From Candidatus Gastranaerophilales bacterium (lineage in GTDB: Bacteria; Cyanobacteriota; Vampirovibrionia; Gastranaerophilales; Gastranaerophilaceae), in contig CALUVL010000004.1 of the NCBI GenBank assembly GCA_944324225.1, positions 62,001 to 126,000 on the forward strand: DNA of 64,000 nucleotides, given 5' to 3'. The translations under genes were made by a program, and so were the position numbers. Positions 47,418 through 56,655 of the stretch are shown here, piece by piece (the first letter of the stretch is position 1; every line of letters starts with the position of its first letter). Under the pieces are notes generated by a model. That model saw nothing but the letters and a program-made list of their open reading frames with translations, did not search any database and was not told the DNA's origin.

Positions 47418-48893
47418 TTATGATTGCAAGGGCTGCTTCATTGCAGCTCTAATTCTATGGAATGTTTTATTTTTACCGATAATAGCAAGAATTGCAGTCA
47501 TATCAGCTCCACAGAGTCTTCCGGTTACTGCCGCTCTGATTGCCCACATTGTTACTTTAGGTTTAATACCTTTTTCTTTGTAATATGCTCTGAAGGCTTC
47601 TAGTTTTTCGTGAAGATTTTCTTCAGTCCAATCCCAGTCAGGCGCCTGTTCCATAAAGGTTTTGAGAACATCCTGCGCTGTTTCTGTATCTAGTGTTTCT
47701 TGAGCTCTGTCATCAATTTCAACATCTTGCCCGAAGAAATACGGAACAGCGTCGGTAATATCGGAAAGTAATGTCAAAGGTTCATATGTAATCTCAACCA
47801 TTCTGGTGTACTGGGCATCCGTAAGTTCAGTGAGATCATATTTTGTCAGATACGGTTTTAATCTTTCTTTCAATTCCGGAATTGAAAGCATCTTGATATA
47901 ATGGCTGTTCATCCAGTTAAGTTTGTCATATTCAAATATTGAATTTGAAGAAGAAACTTCATTGATTCTGAAGTCTTTAGCAATCTCATCAACTGATTTT
48001 ATTTCCTGGCCGTCTGAAGGTGACCAGCCGAGAAGAGCTACAAAGTTAATAAGAGCATCTGTGAGGTAACCTTTTTCAACGAATTCAGAAACAGCGGTTG
48101 CGCCGTGTCTTTTTGAAAGCTTGCTTCTGTCCGGTGCAAGAATCATTCCGAGGTGTCCGAATTTCGGAACTTCAGCGCCGAGGGCTTCAAAGATAAGAAT
48201 TTGTTTGAATGTATTTGAAATATGGTCTTCTCCTCTGATAACATGCGAAATTTTCATAAGCATATCGTCGATTACAACCGCAAAGTTGTAAGTCGGGGCG
48301 CCGTTGGATTTCATTATAACAAAATCTCCGAGAAGATCTGTATCAACGTGAAGTTTTCCTTTTACAAGGTCGTCAAATTCAAGAATTGAAGAATCGTGAA
48401 AAGCTTTCTGGGCTTTTGAAATGTTAAATCTGATTGCGGGTTTTCTGCCTTCTGCGCGTAGTTTGGCTTTCTCTTCCTCTGTCAGATTCAAGCATTTTTT
48501 TGTATAAACATAAGGTTTTTTATTTTCTGCAGCTTCTTTTTTCTCGGCTTCAAGTTCTTCCGGAGTACAGAAGCATTCGTATGCAAAGCCTTTGTCAATC
48601 AGTTCCTGTACGTATTTCGGGTAAATATCAAATCTTTCGGATTGTGTGTAAGGGCCGTAAGGACCGCCGACATCCGGGCCCTCATCCCAATTTAGCCCGA
48701 GAGCCTTAAGACTGTCAAAAATATTTTTAATATATTCCTGACTTGTGCGCTCTGCGTCAGTGTCTTCTATTCTTAAAACAAATTTACCGTTATTTTTCTT
48801 GGCAAAAAGATAATTAAACAGCGCTGTTCTGGCTGTTCCGATGTGCAAATTCCCGCTTGGGGAGGGTGCAATTCTCACTCTGACTTCTGACAT
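47418..48893 (-). CDS. gltX: Glutamyl-tRNA synthetase
   Basis: Charges tRNA-Glu (and possibly tRNA-Gln for later amidation). A 491-residue class I synthetase with the HIGH-type motif PSGNLHIGTARTALFNYL near the N-terminus and KMSKS-type KLSKRHGA near residue 260. APTYNFAVVIDDMLMKISHV (ATP and acceptor site) and GDFVIMKSNGAP are typical. AAAGAAGGATT precedes the ATG. It has no obvious GatCAB neighbours here. Length and motif order are normal. Confidence 0.96.
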   Translation of the reverse strand: MSEVRVRIAPSPSGNLHIGTARTALFNYLFAKKNNGKFVLRIEDTDAERTSQEYIKNIFDSLKALGLNWDEGPDVGGPYGPYTQSERFDIYPKYVQELIDKGFAYECFCTPEELEAEKKEAAENKKPYVYTKKCLNLTEEEKAKLRAEGRKPAIRFNISKAQKAFHDSSILEFDDLVKGKLHVDTDLLGDFVIMKSNGAPTYNFAVVIDDMLMKISHVIRGEDHISNTFKQILIFEALGAEVPKFGHLGMILAPDRSKLSKRHGATAVSEFVEKGYLTDALINFVALLGWSPSDGQEIKSVDEIAKDFRINEVSSSNSIFEYDKLNWMNSHYIKMLSIPELKERLKPYLTKYDLTELTDAQYTRMVEITYEPLTLLSDITDAVPYFFGQDVEIDDRAQETLDTETAQDVLKTFMEQAPDWDWTEENLHEKLEAFRAYYKEKGIKPKVTMWAIRAAVTGRLCGADMTAILAIIGKNKTFHRIRAAMKQPLQS

Positions 48894-48964
48894 TTTTAAT
48901 CCTTCTTTCTTATGTTTTTAAATCAGCATAAAAAGGATATCACGAGCAAAAATTATTTTCAATA

Positions 48965-49687
48965 TTACTGGAGAATGTACAATGGAGAGCACCCCCAGCC
49001 GGAGCCGTGTTTGCAGTCGTCTATGTAGTTTTCTTCCGTAATTTCTTTGCAATGATTCGGGCAGTCATAATCATTTACTGTTATTTTTCCGTTTTTTTCA
49101 AAGAATGACGGAACGGGAGAGTTTTCAGGAATTATTAAATAGAAGATATCTCTGCCGACAGTATTTGGATTTTTCTTCCCATTTACATCTATAAAGATTT
49201 GCTCCATACTATTGAAGTTTATCATAGCACCATCTGGCAGATAAAAAGTGTATCTCATAAAAGCTCCGTTGATAGACATAGGTTTGCCAGTTTTGTCAAT
49301 CCATTCATTCTCTTTGTGCCATTGAAAATTTTCGTTGACCAATTCACTTGCTGCAAAATCAAGGTCAGAGAGATCAGATGTGGTAAGTATTTTATTGCAA
49401 TTTAAACCTGAATATTGTGTTTTAAGCTGTATTCCTATCTGGCAAACATATCTGGAAAATTCTTTGTGATCTACTGTTTCATAGCCGAGGTTTTCATCAA
49501 ATTTGAATGGCTTGTTGTAGAACGCTTCATCCTGGGCATAAATCATCTGCATTGCCTGCGAAATAATCGAAACCTGCTTTTTGAACATAGCTCTGAATTG
49601 TCTGTCCTGTGCGTTATTTATTACTGTTGGCAGCGTCATGGCTGCAACAATGCCGATTATGCCAAGTGTAATTAAAACTTCGGCCAT
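48965..49687 (-). CDS. Type IV pilin-like prepilin, frame-shifted from its leader by poly-G
   Basis: The frame from ATG 49687 gives 240 residues starting MAEVLITLGIIGIVAAMTLP, lacking the cleavage site. Upstream in frame are codons for KPKAFT, i.e. the normal prepilin junction (Ala/Phe). The well-placed ATG (49787; AAGGAG) is one base out of phase across a G12 tract (minus strand). The globular part has IFIDVNGKKNPNTVGRDIFY, the shared DNG-K-PN-G-D-F motif, and a Cys-rich end (DYDCPNHCKEITEENYIDDC). Divergent from the secreted protein at 49930. Off, or rescued by slippage. Confidence 0.85.
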   Translation of the reverse strand: MAEVLITLGIIGIVAAMTLPTVINNAQDRQFRAMFKKQVSIISQAMQMIYAQDEAFYNKPFKFDENLGYETVDHKEFSRYVCQIGIQLKTQYSGLNCNKILTTSDLSDLDFAASELVNENFQWHKENEWIDKTGKPMSINGAFMRYTFYLPDGAMINFNSMEQIFIDVNGKKNPNTVGRDIFYLIIPENSPVPSFFEKNGKITVNDYDCPNHCKEITEENYIDDCKHGSGWGCSPLYILQ

Positions 49688-49787
49688 TGTGAAAGCTTTC
49701 GGCTTATTTAATAATAATTCAATTATGGAGCTTTTGTTGCCCCCCCCCCCCTGTCTGGAATTTACTTATAGTGTGCTTTTTGAACAT
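49688..49787 (-). other. Prepilin leader with poly-G(12) contingency tract (C12 at 49740-49751)
   Basis: ATG at 49787 preceded by AAAGGAGC. The frame reads MFKKHTISKFQT, then 12 G, then QQKLHN and a TGA at 49721. One G fewer gives GGGGNKSSIIELLLNKPKA and then FTMAEVLIT, an open leader with a correct junction. The flanking words differ from the other two tracts. Confidence 0.8.
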
Positions 49788-49894
49788 TTTAAGCTCCTTT
49801 TAAATCTCTCTTAATCCTAACACTGTTTATTATAGCATAAAATTTTAAAATAAGGATATATTACCTGTTACTCAAATATTATCTTGAAAATCGT

Positions 49895-49923
49895 TTGACT
49901 GATTTGACGTGTGCGGGTAAAAT
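49895..49923 (+). promoter_or_regulatory. Promoter of secreted protein gene (leaderless)
   Basis: -35 TTGACT (49895-49900), 17-base spacer, -10 TAAAAT (49918-49923), 6 bases, ATG at 49930. Near-consensus and without Shine-Dalgarno. Confidence 0.7.
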
Positions 49924-49929
49924 AAGAGT

Positions 49930-50805
49930 ATGAAAAGGGTTGTTATATTTTTATGTTTGATACTTGTGTGTCAGGCGTCTGTGCTGGCAGAGTCTGAAAA
50001 AAACATCACAACTGTTCAGAAAGAAGTTGAGCTTCCGAATATTTTTATCTGGGCTATTCCTGATGATGAAGAACAGCCAGAAGAAAAAGATAAAAAATCA
50101 GAGAAAAAAACAGATGATAATGAACAAGCTGAAGAAGAATCTTCTCAAAAATCAGACAACGAGGAGGAGCCGGTTGTTTTGAATGCTGCAACTTTGAAGG
50201 GGTATGCGGAATATGTGGAAGATGCGGACGATATTTTGTATATGGATTCTACTGACCTTTTCACGCTTAATATAAAAACTCCGCAGAAGATTGCATCTGA
50301 GGATATTTCCGGAAGTAAATCTTCAATAGATACTAAAAGAAAATATTATATTTCAAAGTTCAAAAGCGAAGAATATGCAATAAGCCCGTGGAGTCAGAAT
50401 TATACGGAAAATGACGGAAACTGGTCATTTGGAACTTCATTTGGAAGTGAGATTTCAACATCCCAGCTTGAAAAAACAACCGGACTTTTTACAAAGTATG
50501 AAAACAAATATTTTTCACTAAGTTCAAATTATAAGAAAAATAACCCGACAACAACGCAAATTCAGACTGATAATTTCAGCATAACACCGGAGTTGAAACT
50601 CAATAATTATTTTTCAGTGCGGGATGTATTCTCAAAAGATATCACCAGAAACAGAAGGTCAAGTGAACTTATATTTTCAGTGAATCCGCTGGGAGCAAAA
50701 GATGCAGACAGAATGCGCTTTGATGTCGGCGCAAAGCAGACTTATGACATTAATACCGGAAATACCTGGTCTCAGTTGAATTTTACAACAAATTTTAAAT
50801 TGTAA
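49930..50805 (+). CDS. Secreted protein with acidic linker and beta-rich C-terminus
   Basis: A 291-residue protein with a Sec signal peptide (KRVVIFLCLILVCQASVLA, then cleavage), a Glu/Lys/Asp-rich disordered segment (about 45-80) and a beta-strand-rich C-terminal domain (NWSFGTSFGSEISTSQ, FSLSSNYKKNNPTT, LKLNNYFSVRDVFSK) that ends in NFTTNFKL. The alternating strands and the terminal hydrophobic residue suggest an outer-membrane barrel fragment or a surface protein. It has a strong leaderless promoter. Family not recognised. Confidence 0.65.
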   Translation: MKRVVIFLCLILVCQASVLAESEKNITTVQKEVELPNIFIWAIPDDEEQPEEKDKKSEKKTDDNEQAEEESSQKSDNEEEPVVLNAATLKGYAEYVEDADDILYMDSTDLFTLNIKTPQKIASEDISGSKSSIDTKRKYYISKFKSEEYAISPWSQNYTENDGNWSFGTSFGSEISTSQLEKTTGLFTKYENKYFSLSSNYKKNNPTTTQIQTDNFSITPELKLNNYFSVRDVFSKDITRNRRSSELIFSVNPLGAKDADRMRFDVGAKQTYDINTGNTWSQLNFTTNFKL

Positions 50806-50894
50806 ATTTATTAAATAAGGGTTGTTATAAGGAATTATTTCGCTTATAATAAAATTAGTTTCCGGAGGATATCCGGAACAAAAGTGAGGTATGT

Positions 50895-51329
50895 GTGGCG
50901 GATTTTGAAAATGGCGGCAATAACGAAAGTTTTTCTCCTGAAATTCCGGTTGTGGAATCTTCCATGGCCGTAGCAGAGGAGGTTGTTGTAACATCACAAA
51001 AGGTCAAAAAAAAGTCAAAAGTTAAAAAAGGTATTTATTATTCATTTTTAACTCTTGTGCTTTTATTTTGCCTTGTGCAAGTTGGCTTTGGGGCAATTTT
51101 AAATATCTCTAAAACCATATCTTATAAAACAAAAATTAATACACTGGAAAAGGTTCGGGATGATGCAGAAGCACGCAACCGGGATTTGAAAGATGATATA
51201 AAGCAATTTTCAACAGCAACTTCTCTTGAAGGAATTGCAAGAAATAACCTCAAAATGGCCGGTGAAGATGAGGTGCTTGTAATTATCAACGAGCCGAAAG
51301 ATACAGATAAAAACAAAATGAAAAAATGA
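50895..51329 (+). CDS. FtsB/DivIC-like septum formation protein
   Basis: A 144-residue bitopic protein from GTG 50895 (GAGGT upstream; an ATG four bases earlier is out of frame). Polar N-terminus, one membrane helix (YYSFLTLVLLFCLVQVGFGA), a coiled coil (TLEKVRDDAEARNRDLKDDI), and the typical DivIC end SLEGIARNNLKMAGEDEVLVII. FtsB/DivIC works with FtsL in the divisome. A palindrome, TCCGGAGGATATCCGGA, lies just upstream. Followed by a TPR gene 42 bases later. Confidence 0.85.
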   Translation: MADFENGGNNESFSPEIPVVESSMAVAEEVVVTSQKVKKKSKVKKGIYYSFLTLVLLFCLVQVGFGAILNISKTISYKTKINTLEKVRDDAEARNRDLKDDIKQFSTATSLEGIARNNLKMAGEDEVLVIINEPKDTDKNKMKK

Positions 51330-51371
51330 TAAAGATGTCCGGTTTAATAATGAAGCAGGGGATGGAGATTT

Positions 51372-52940
51372 ATGCAGGAAAATGAAGTATTAGATTATAT
51401 AAAGCAGGCGTTTGAGTTGAAAAATCAGGGCTGTTACAAGCAGGCTATAGAAATGCTTTATAAAACTCTGGAAGCAGAAATAGATAATAGTGAAATCCTT
51501 TACCAGCTGGGTGAACTTTATTTTCAACTTCACAACTATCCGAGAGCCGAAAAGTATATTGAAAAAGTCCTTCAAAAACTTCCTTCTCACATTGAGTCAT
51601 ACAAGCTTTTGAAAGAAATATACCTCAGGCAGAATGACCTCAAAAGTGCAAGAACAGTTGCAGAAAAAATCTATACTCTGGAAGGTTCCTCCAAAAATCT
51701 TGCTGAACTTATAAAAATTTTATCTTCCCTTGCTGAATATGACGAAATAGAAAAATATATGGCTTCTAATCCGAAAAATAGTGATGTTCTTTTTGAATAT
51801 GCACAATCTTTATATGCCCGCAATAATTCAGACAGTGCTCTGGAAGTCTTAAATTCACTGGATTTAAATATAGACAGTGCTCAAATTTTAAAAGGGAAAA
51901 TTCTTTTTGAAAAAGGAGACTATGAGTCTGCACGGGAGATTTTTAAAAGCCTTGAAAGAGTTACCGAAAATGATGAAGTGTTGAATTTTTTAGGGCTTTT
52001 TGTTCTAGATGATGGCGATTATACGGGTGCAATAAAATATTTTTCCAAAGCTTCGTCAATGAACAAAAATAAACCGGTATATTATTACAATCTCGGAAAT
52101 GCATACTATCTTAACGGGTGGATGTCAGAAGCAGAAGATGCTTTCAAAAAAGCAATAGGGTTGAAACCGGATAACGCAGATTACAGATACTCAATGGGGT
52201 ATCTGTATTACAAACGGAAAGATTTTGAAAAGGCAAAAAGCGAAGTTAAATATATTTTGGAGCTTAATCCTGAGCATTTGCAGGCAAAGGTTTTGCAGGC
52301 TCTGTTAAAGTTTGAAGATAAGGATTTTTTGGGGGCACAAAAAATCCTTGAAGAAAATCTTGCAAAGGCTCCTGATGATTTTTATACAAAATCTGCTCTT
52401 GCAAAGATTTATAAAGAACTTTTAATCTTTGATAAAGCCGAAAGCTTATATAAAGATTTGATATCAAAATTTCCAGAAGACCTCACAAATCAGTGTGAAT
52501 TTGCGGATTTATATATAAAAGAGAAGAAATATAATGAGGCTATAGAGCTTGCAGAAAATTTAATTCAAGAAAACGAAAATTTTTTAGAAGCTTATATTAT
52601 ATGTGCAAAAGCAGCTTTGAGTAAAGGTGATTTTGAAAAAGCAAAAATAATGGCGCAAAGTGTTATAGCACTTGATATAAATTGTTCTGACGGATATTAT
52701 TATCTTGCTCTTGTGCGTTCTGCCGAACACGATTTTGATGAAGCTGTAGAGTGTATGAAAAGAGCAATTTTATATGATGTTGACAATCCTGTCTATTACG
52801 CAGCGATGAGTAGTTTGTACAGCGAAAAAAGCGATTATGCATCAGCATTTGAATACATAAAAGAGGCTCAAGCTCTTAACCAGAATAACGAGGAATACAA
52901 AAGCATATACAAAGAACTTGCTGCTATTAATCGTAAATAA
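51372..52940 (+). CDS. Tetratricopeptide-repeat protein
   Basis: A 522-residue, wholly helical protein with about 13-14 TPR units; clear ones are KPVYYYNLGNAYYLNGWMSE, then AEDAFKKAIGLKPDNADYRY and NPEHLQAKVLQALLKFEDKD. No signal peptide or membrane segment, so it is cytosolic and probably a protein-protein scaffold. GATGGAGATT precedes the ATG. Adjacent to the FtsB-like gene and possibly cotranscribed. Partners unknown. TPR proteins of this size often serve secretion or pilus assembly, but no evidence ties it to either. Confidence 0.85.
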   Translation: MQENEVLDYIKQAFELKNQGCYKQAIEMLYKTLEAEIDNSEILYQLGELYFQLHNYPRAEKYIEKVLQKLPSHIESYKLLKEIYLRQNDLKSARTVAEKIYTLEGSSKNLAELIKILSSLAEYDEIEKYMASNPKNSDVLFEYAQSLYARNNSDSALEVLNSLDLNIDSAQILKGKILFEKGDYESAREIFKSLERVTENDEVLNFLGLFVLDDGDYTGAIKYFSKASSMNKNKPVYYYNLGNAYYLNGWMSEAEDAFKKAIGLKPDNADYRYSMGYLYYKRKDFEKAKSEVKYILELNPEHLQAKVLQALLKFEDKDFLGAQKILEENLAKAPDDFYTKSALAKIYKELLIFDKAESLYKDLISKFPEDLTNQCEFADLYIKEKKYNEAIELAENLIQENENFLEAYIICAKAALSKGDFEKAKIMAQSVIALDINCSDGYYYLALVRSAEHDFDEAVECMKRAILYDVDNPVYYAAMSSLYSEKSDYASAFEYIKEAQALNQNNEEYKSIYKELAAINRK

Positions 52941-53031
52941 ATATTACAAAATAAAAAAATTGTCTAATAAAAATTTGTCCTTAAATAAATATTATATATA
53001 CTATTAAGTATGTAGTAGTTCGGAGGAGATA

Positions 53032-53724
53032 GTGGATATTAAGAAGATAAAAAAAACAGCCGGAGCAATATTATTGGCAACCCTGATGGTTTCGTCGCTG
53101 CCCGCATATTCTTTCGGAAAGAAAGACGATATAATAATTCCGGAGAATTACCCTGAAAAATATAACGTTGAATATGTAAAACAAATAAAAAATCTTTATA
53201 AAGATGTAAGCGACGATCATATTTTTTATGTGGCGCTTGATATGCTGAAAGACACAAACGGGGAATTTTCACGCCGTGCAATTATGGGCAACAATCTTTC
53301 CAAAAAGCCCGTCAGAATAATGTTTAAGGATTTAAGTACAATAAGACCTGATTACGCGGATTATGACGCATTAGGGTGGAAAAAAGGCGGGCGGCTTTAT
53401 ATATTTATAAACCCCAAGCACAAAGAAGCACCTCCCGGGGCAATTGCGGCATTGCTTTCGCATGAAGCGCTTCATCAGGATGAGTATAATTCAATAGCAG
53501 AGGAAACTTATGCCTGGACAATGGAAGCATCTGTGTGGAGTGAAATCGTGGAACTTTACCCCGAGAGTGACGAGAATTTGAGTCCTCTTGTTACAAGAGA
53601 AAACACCCTGAAAAAACTCTTTGAAAAAGGCAATTACTCAAGCAAATATATTAGAAAAACAGTTCAATCAAACGAAGGCTATAAGGGGCTTCCTGCAACA
53701 TCCCCGGGTTTTGAGGATTTATAA
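53032..53724 (+). CDS. Secreted HExxH zinc-metalloprotease-like protein
   Basis: A 230-residue protein beginning at GTG (CGGAGGAGA upstream). Signal peptide: KKTAGAILLATLMVSSLPAYS. The mature part includes HEALH at residues 144-148 (AALLSHEALHQDEYNSIAEE), the zincin motif, with a following Glu in AEETYAWTMEAS as a plausible third ligand. The upstream stretch GRLYIFINPKHKEAPPGAIA is compatible with the edge strand. It may cleave envelope proteins or be a structural relative. Not in a recognised peptidase family to my reading. Confidence 0.7.
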   Translation: MDIKKIKKTAGAILLATLMVSSLPAYSFGKKDDIIIPENYPEKYNVEYVKQIKNLYKDVSDDHIFYVALDMLKDTNGEFSRRAIMGNNLSKKPVRIMFKDLSTIRPDYADYDALGWKKGGRLYIFINPKHKEAPPGAIAALLSHEALHQDEYNSIAEETYAWTMEASVWSEIVELYPESDENLSPLVTRENTLKKLFEKGNYSSKYIRKTVQSNEGYKGLPATSPGFEDL

Positions 53725-53841
53725 GAGTGTTGTTGTATTAAAAATATCAGCCATTTGAAGCATCATTTTGTTGTTATACGAATTTTAAATCTTTGTATTC
53801 CTTGACTAATCATAAAGTATATTGATTAAAAAAAGGCCTTG

Positions 53842-55107
53842 ATGTTAAATATTCGTATGAAGAAAATACAGGTCATATGTTTTATACTAACAATAGTGCT
53901 TCTGGCTGCCCTCAACAAGTTTGTTATGAACGTGAACACAAACATGTATTCAATGGACACAACAGAACTTGTAAACCACGAGCATGTTTCAAGCCAGAAA
54001 CTTTTTGACAATGTCTGGCAGACAGTCAAAAATAACTACTATGACCCGACAATGAACCATCAGTCCTGGTCAAGATGGAAAGAACATTATCACGGAAAAA
54101 TTAAAACAGATGAAGATGCAAAAGTCGCAATAGACACAATGCTTGCCAGTCTGGATGATCCGTATTCAAAATACATGGATAAAGAAGAATACAATGAACA
54201 AAACACTTCAATTGATTCAAAAATCACGGGTATCGGTGTGAATATTGCCTCAATTTCAGGAAAAGTTCACATAATAAACGTACTGGATGGGACTCCTGCT
54301 CAGGCTGCAAATCTTCAATCAGGCGATATAATTCTCGATATTGACGGCAAAACAGTCAACGGACTTCCTTTGTCGGACGTTGCGGCGCTTGTGAAAGGCC
54401 CTGAAAATACTTTTGTTCAGATGACAATTCTGCGTAACAAAGACAAGTTTGTCAAAAAAGTTATGCGAAAAGAAATAAAAATTAAAACAGTAAAGAGCTC
54501 AATGGATAAGAATATAGGCTATATTCAGATTTCGAGCTTCCTTGGCACCTCAACACCCAGTGAATTTATGGAAGCCGTAGAAAAGACAAAAGATGCAGAC
54601 GGTTTAATTCTTGATTTGCGCGGAAACACAGGCGGACTTCTTCCGAATGCAATATTCATCGCAAATCTGTTTATTCCTGACGGTAATCTCGTAAGCATTG
54701 TAGGACGAAACAATTACAGATATGACATATATGCTCAGGATACGGAATTTGAAATCAACAAGCCTATGATAGTTCTTGTAGACGGCGCAAGCGCAAGTGC
54801 CAGTGAAATTCTTTCGGGCGCACTCAGAGATTATAAAAAAGCAAAGCTTCTAGGAACAAAAACTTTTGGCAAAGGTATGGTTCAAAAAATAATGCCTCTT
54901 CCGAATGAAACAGGTCTTAATCTTACAATTGCCAAGTATCTTACTCCTGGCGGTTCTGATATAAATAAGGTTGGTATCGCTCCAGATATTGAAGTTAAGT
55001 TGACAATGGATGATATTAATAACAAAAAAGACATCCAGCTCGAAACAGCCAAAACTGTTCTGGAACAGATGATAGAGTCAGAATCAAAAACGGCTTTAAA
55101 AAAATAA
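53842..55107 (+). CDS. ctpA: Carboxy-terminal processing protease (S41)
   Basis: A 421-residue periplasmic serine protease, membrane-anchored by VICFILTIVLLAALNKFVM near the N-terminus. The PDZ domain includes ITGIGVNIASISGKVHIINV, then VLDGTPAQAANLQSGDIILD. The S41 catalytic dyad is Ser in ASASASE (S319) and Lys in FGKG (K344), with the usual 25-residue spacing. Two ATG codons (53842, 53857) and a TTG at 53839 are possible starts; I choose 53842 after AAAAGG. Cuts C-terminal ends of envelope or secreted proteins. Gene symbol by family. Confidence 0.93.
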   Translation: MLNIRMKKIQVICFILTIVLLAALNKFVMNVNTNMYSMDTTELVNHEHVSSQKLFDNVWQTVKNNYYDPTMNHQSWSRWKEHYHGKIKTDEDAKVAIDTMLASLDDPYSKYMDKEEYNEQNTSIDSKITGIGVNIASISGKVHIINVLDGTPAQAANLQSGDIILDIDGKTVNGLPLSDVAALVKGPENTFVQMTILRNKDKFVKKVMRKEIKIKTVKSSMDKNIGYIQISSFLGTSTPSEFMEAVEKTKDADGLILDLRGNTGGLLPNAIFIANLFIPDGNLVSIVGRNNYRYDIYAQDTEFEINKPMIVLVDGASASASEILSGALRDYKKAKLLGTKTFGKGMVQKIMPLPNETGLNLTIAKYLTPGGSDINKVGIAPDIEVKLTMDDINNKKDIQLETAKTVLEQMIESESKTALKK

Positions 55108-55110
55108 AAT

Positions 55111-55392
55111 CTATTTATCTTTAAAGAAGTTTCGTTTTTCGTAAGCCTTTCTGCTTATAATAAGTCCGCACTTTGAACAGGCAAAAGTTTCTCCGGTGCT
55201 ATCAACAGGCATAAAAACATGTTCACACGTGCTGCTGTCATCTTCATCTTCAAAAGATAGGTTTAACGGATCAACAGCCCTTTCGTCTTCAAGTTTGTCA
55301 ATAATTTTTTCAACCCTGTCTTTTTTCAAATATTTAACAAAGAGTTCAATAAAATACATATTATAATCTGAATCTTTCAGGTAGAAGTTCAT
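55111..55392 (-). CDS. Small zinc-ribbon-like protein
   Basis: A 93-residue protein. N-terminal helical part (MYFIELFVKYLKKDRVEKII), an acidic middle and a C-terminal metal-binding pattern: CEHVFMPVDSTGETFACSKC. The Cys/His then C-x2-C arrangement suggests a zinc ribbon. The start ATG (55392) lies inside the cdd coding region (32-base overlap); an internal ATG at 55359 is an alternative. Convergent with ctpA. No family known to me. Confidence 0.6.
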   Translation of the reverse strand: MNFYLKDSDYNMYFIELFVKYLKKDRVEKIIDKLEDERAVDPLNLSFEDEDDSSTCEHVFMPVDSTGETFACSKCGLIISRKAYEKRNFFKDK

Positions 55393-55744
55393 TGAAATTA
55401 CGGACTATTGGGCCGTTTTCGCCTTCGGTGATAATATCAATGCCTTCTTTTGAAGAAAAATCTGAAATAACCTGCCGGCATGCTCCGCAGGGAAGGCAAT
55501 CCTTGCTGTTTGGAGAATATATTGCAACAGCTGTAATTTCTTTTTCTCCTGCCGCAATAGCGCTTCCAATTGCGTTTCTTTCAGCGCAAATAGTAAGACC
55601 GTAGCTGGAGTTTTCAAAGTTACAGCCTTCATATATATTTCCGCTGGCTCCGACAACACATGCGCCAACTGCAAAACGTGAGTATGGTGAATATGAATTT
55701 TTAGAAACTTCTTTTGCTTTGTCCAGTAAAATTTGATAATCCAT
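55361..55744 (-). CDS. cdd: Cytidine deaminase
   Basis: Deaminates cytidine and deoxycytidine to uridine forms. A 127-residue homotetrameric-type enzyme with CAERNA (active Glu and zinc Cys) and CGACRQ motifs, and YSPYSRFAVGACVV near the N-terminus. AGGAGAA precedes the ATG. Length typical of the small class. Overlapped at the 3' end by the zinc-ribbon gene. Divergent from the secreted protein gene at 55837. Confidence 0.95.
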   Translation of the reverse strand: MDYQILLDKAKEVSKNSYSPYSRFAVGACVVGASGNIYEGCNFENSSYGLTICAERNAIGSAIAAGEKEITAVAIYSPNSKDCLPCGACRQVISDFSSKEGIDIITEGENGPIVRNFNELLPERFRL

Positions 55745-55824
55745 CTGCTATTCTCCTGTGTATTGTGTATTTTAAATTATATTTATTTAAAAATAATCGG
55801 TTAGTTGGATGAGAAATTCTGTGG

Positions 55825-55830
55825 TACAAT
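55825..55830 (+). promoter_or_regulatory. -10 box 6 nt from ATG (gene 55837)
   Basis: TACAAT at 55825-55830, then 6 bases to the ATG. No Shine-Dalgarno. A weak TTAGTT stands 18 bases further up. Same arrangement as at 25190, 33631, 46973, 49930 and 60683. Confidence 0.5.
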
Positions 55831-55836
55831 AAGATT

Positions 55837-56655
55837 ATGAAAATTTTGTTAAAGTTGTTAGTGTTAATAAGTTTGCTGATACCGCTGAGAGCAGATGCCG
55901 TAACTTTTGGAGTACTGGTTCTTCCTGCTGATATAACCAATGTATGTAACAATTATTATTGTTTTGAGGAAGTCTCCAACATTGTTGCAGCGGATGTAAT
56001 AGCAAATTTTAGCCGTTCCAATAAGGTTGCAGCGCCGAATTTGGATGTTGTGAGAGCAAGAATTGCTTCCAATCCGGAACTTCAGAATCTTGTCGGCGAA
56101 GCTTTAAGAAAATATAATCGTGCAAATAACCTTGATATGCCTGCAATTCAGAAAATATCACAAGCATTCGGAGTTAAATCTGTACTTTTGATTTCAAGTT
56201 CAGGAATGACAAGAAAAAGTAATTTGCGTCGCAGTGTATGGGAAATCCTTGATTTATCAAGCCGTTTTGATATTGTTTATCCTTTTGAGATGGAAACAAA
56301 TGCAGTTCTTGTAGATTCTGTCAACGGGCTTGTTATGTGGAGCGGAAGTTACAAAAGAAAGCTCGGAAATAACAATGACGAATTTAACGGGAAAAGCCAA
56401 TCTCAGGCAGCCGCAAAATTTGAACAGATTGTAATGTACAGTGAAGCCATTGCAGGAAGAAGTATTGCACAGAATGTCATTTTAAGATTTTTCCCGAAAA
56501 CGACAGATCCTGTTGTTTCAAAAAATGTTACAAATGATGTTTCTACGGGCACTCTTATGAAAATGAATAATACTTCGCTTCCGGATATATTTCGTAATAA
56601 AGATATCAAAAATGAAAATGAAAGGGATTTTGGCGAAATCCTTTATGGACTTTGA
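55837..56655 (+). CDS. Secreted protein of unknown function
   Basis: A 272-residue protein with a signal peptide (MKILLKLLVLISLLIPLRADA). The mature part begins VTFGVLVLPADITNVC, then alternates strands and helices: FEEVSNIVAADVIANFSRSN, FGVKSVLLISSSGMTRKSN, METNAVLVDSVNGLVMWSGS. That alternation resembles TolB N-terminal or CsgG-like domains, but I see no decisive motif. The C-terminus is polar. Probable leaderless start. Convergent with a small membrane protein (13-base overlap). Confidence 0.65.
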   Translation: MKILLKLLVLISLLIPLRADAVTFGVLVLPADITNVCNNYYCFEEVSNIVAADVIANFSRSNKVAAPNLDVVRARIASNPELQNLVGEALRKYNRANNLDMPAIQKISQAFGVKSVLLISSSGMTRKSNLRRSVWEILDLSSRFDIVYPFEMETNAVLVDSVNGLVMWSGSYKRKLGNNNDEFNGKSQSQAAAKFEQIVMYSEAIAGRSIAQNVILRFFPKTTDPVVSKNVTNDVSTGTLMKMNNTSLPDIFRNKDIKNENERDFGEILYGL

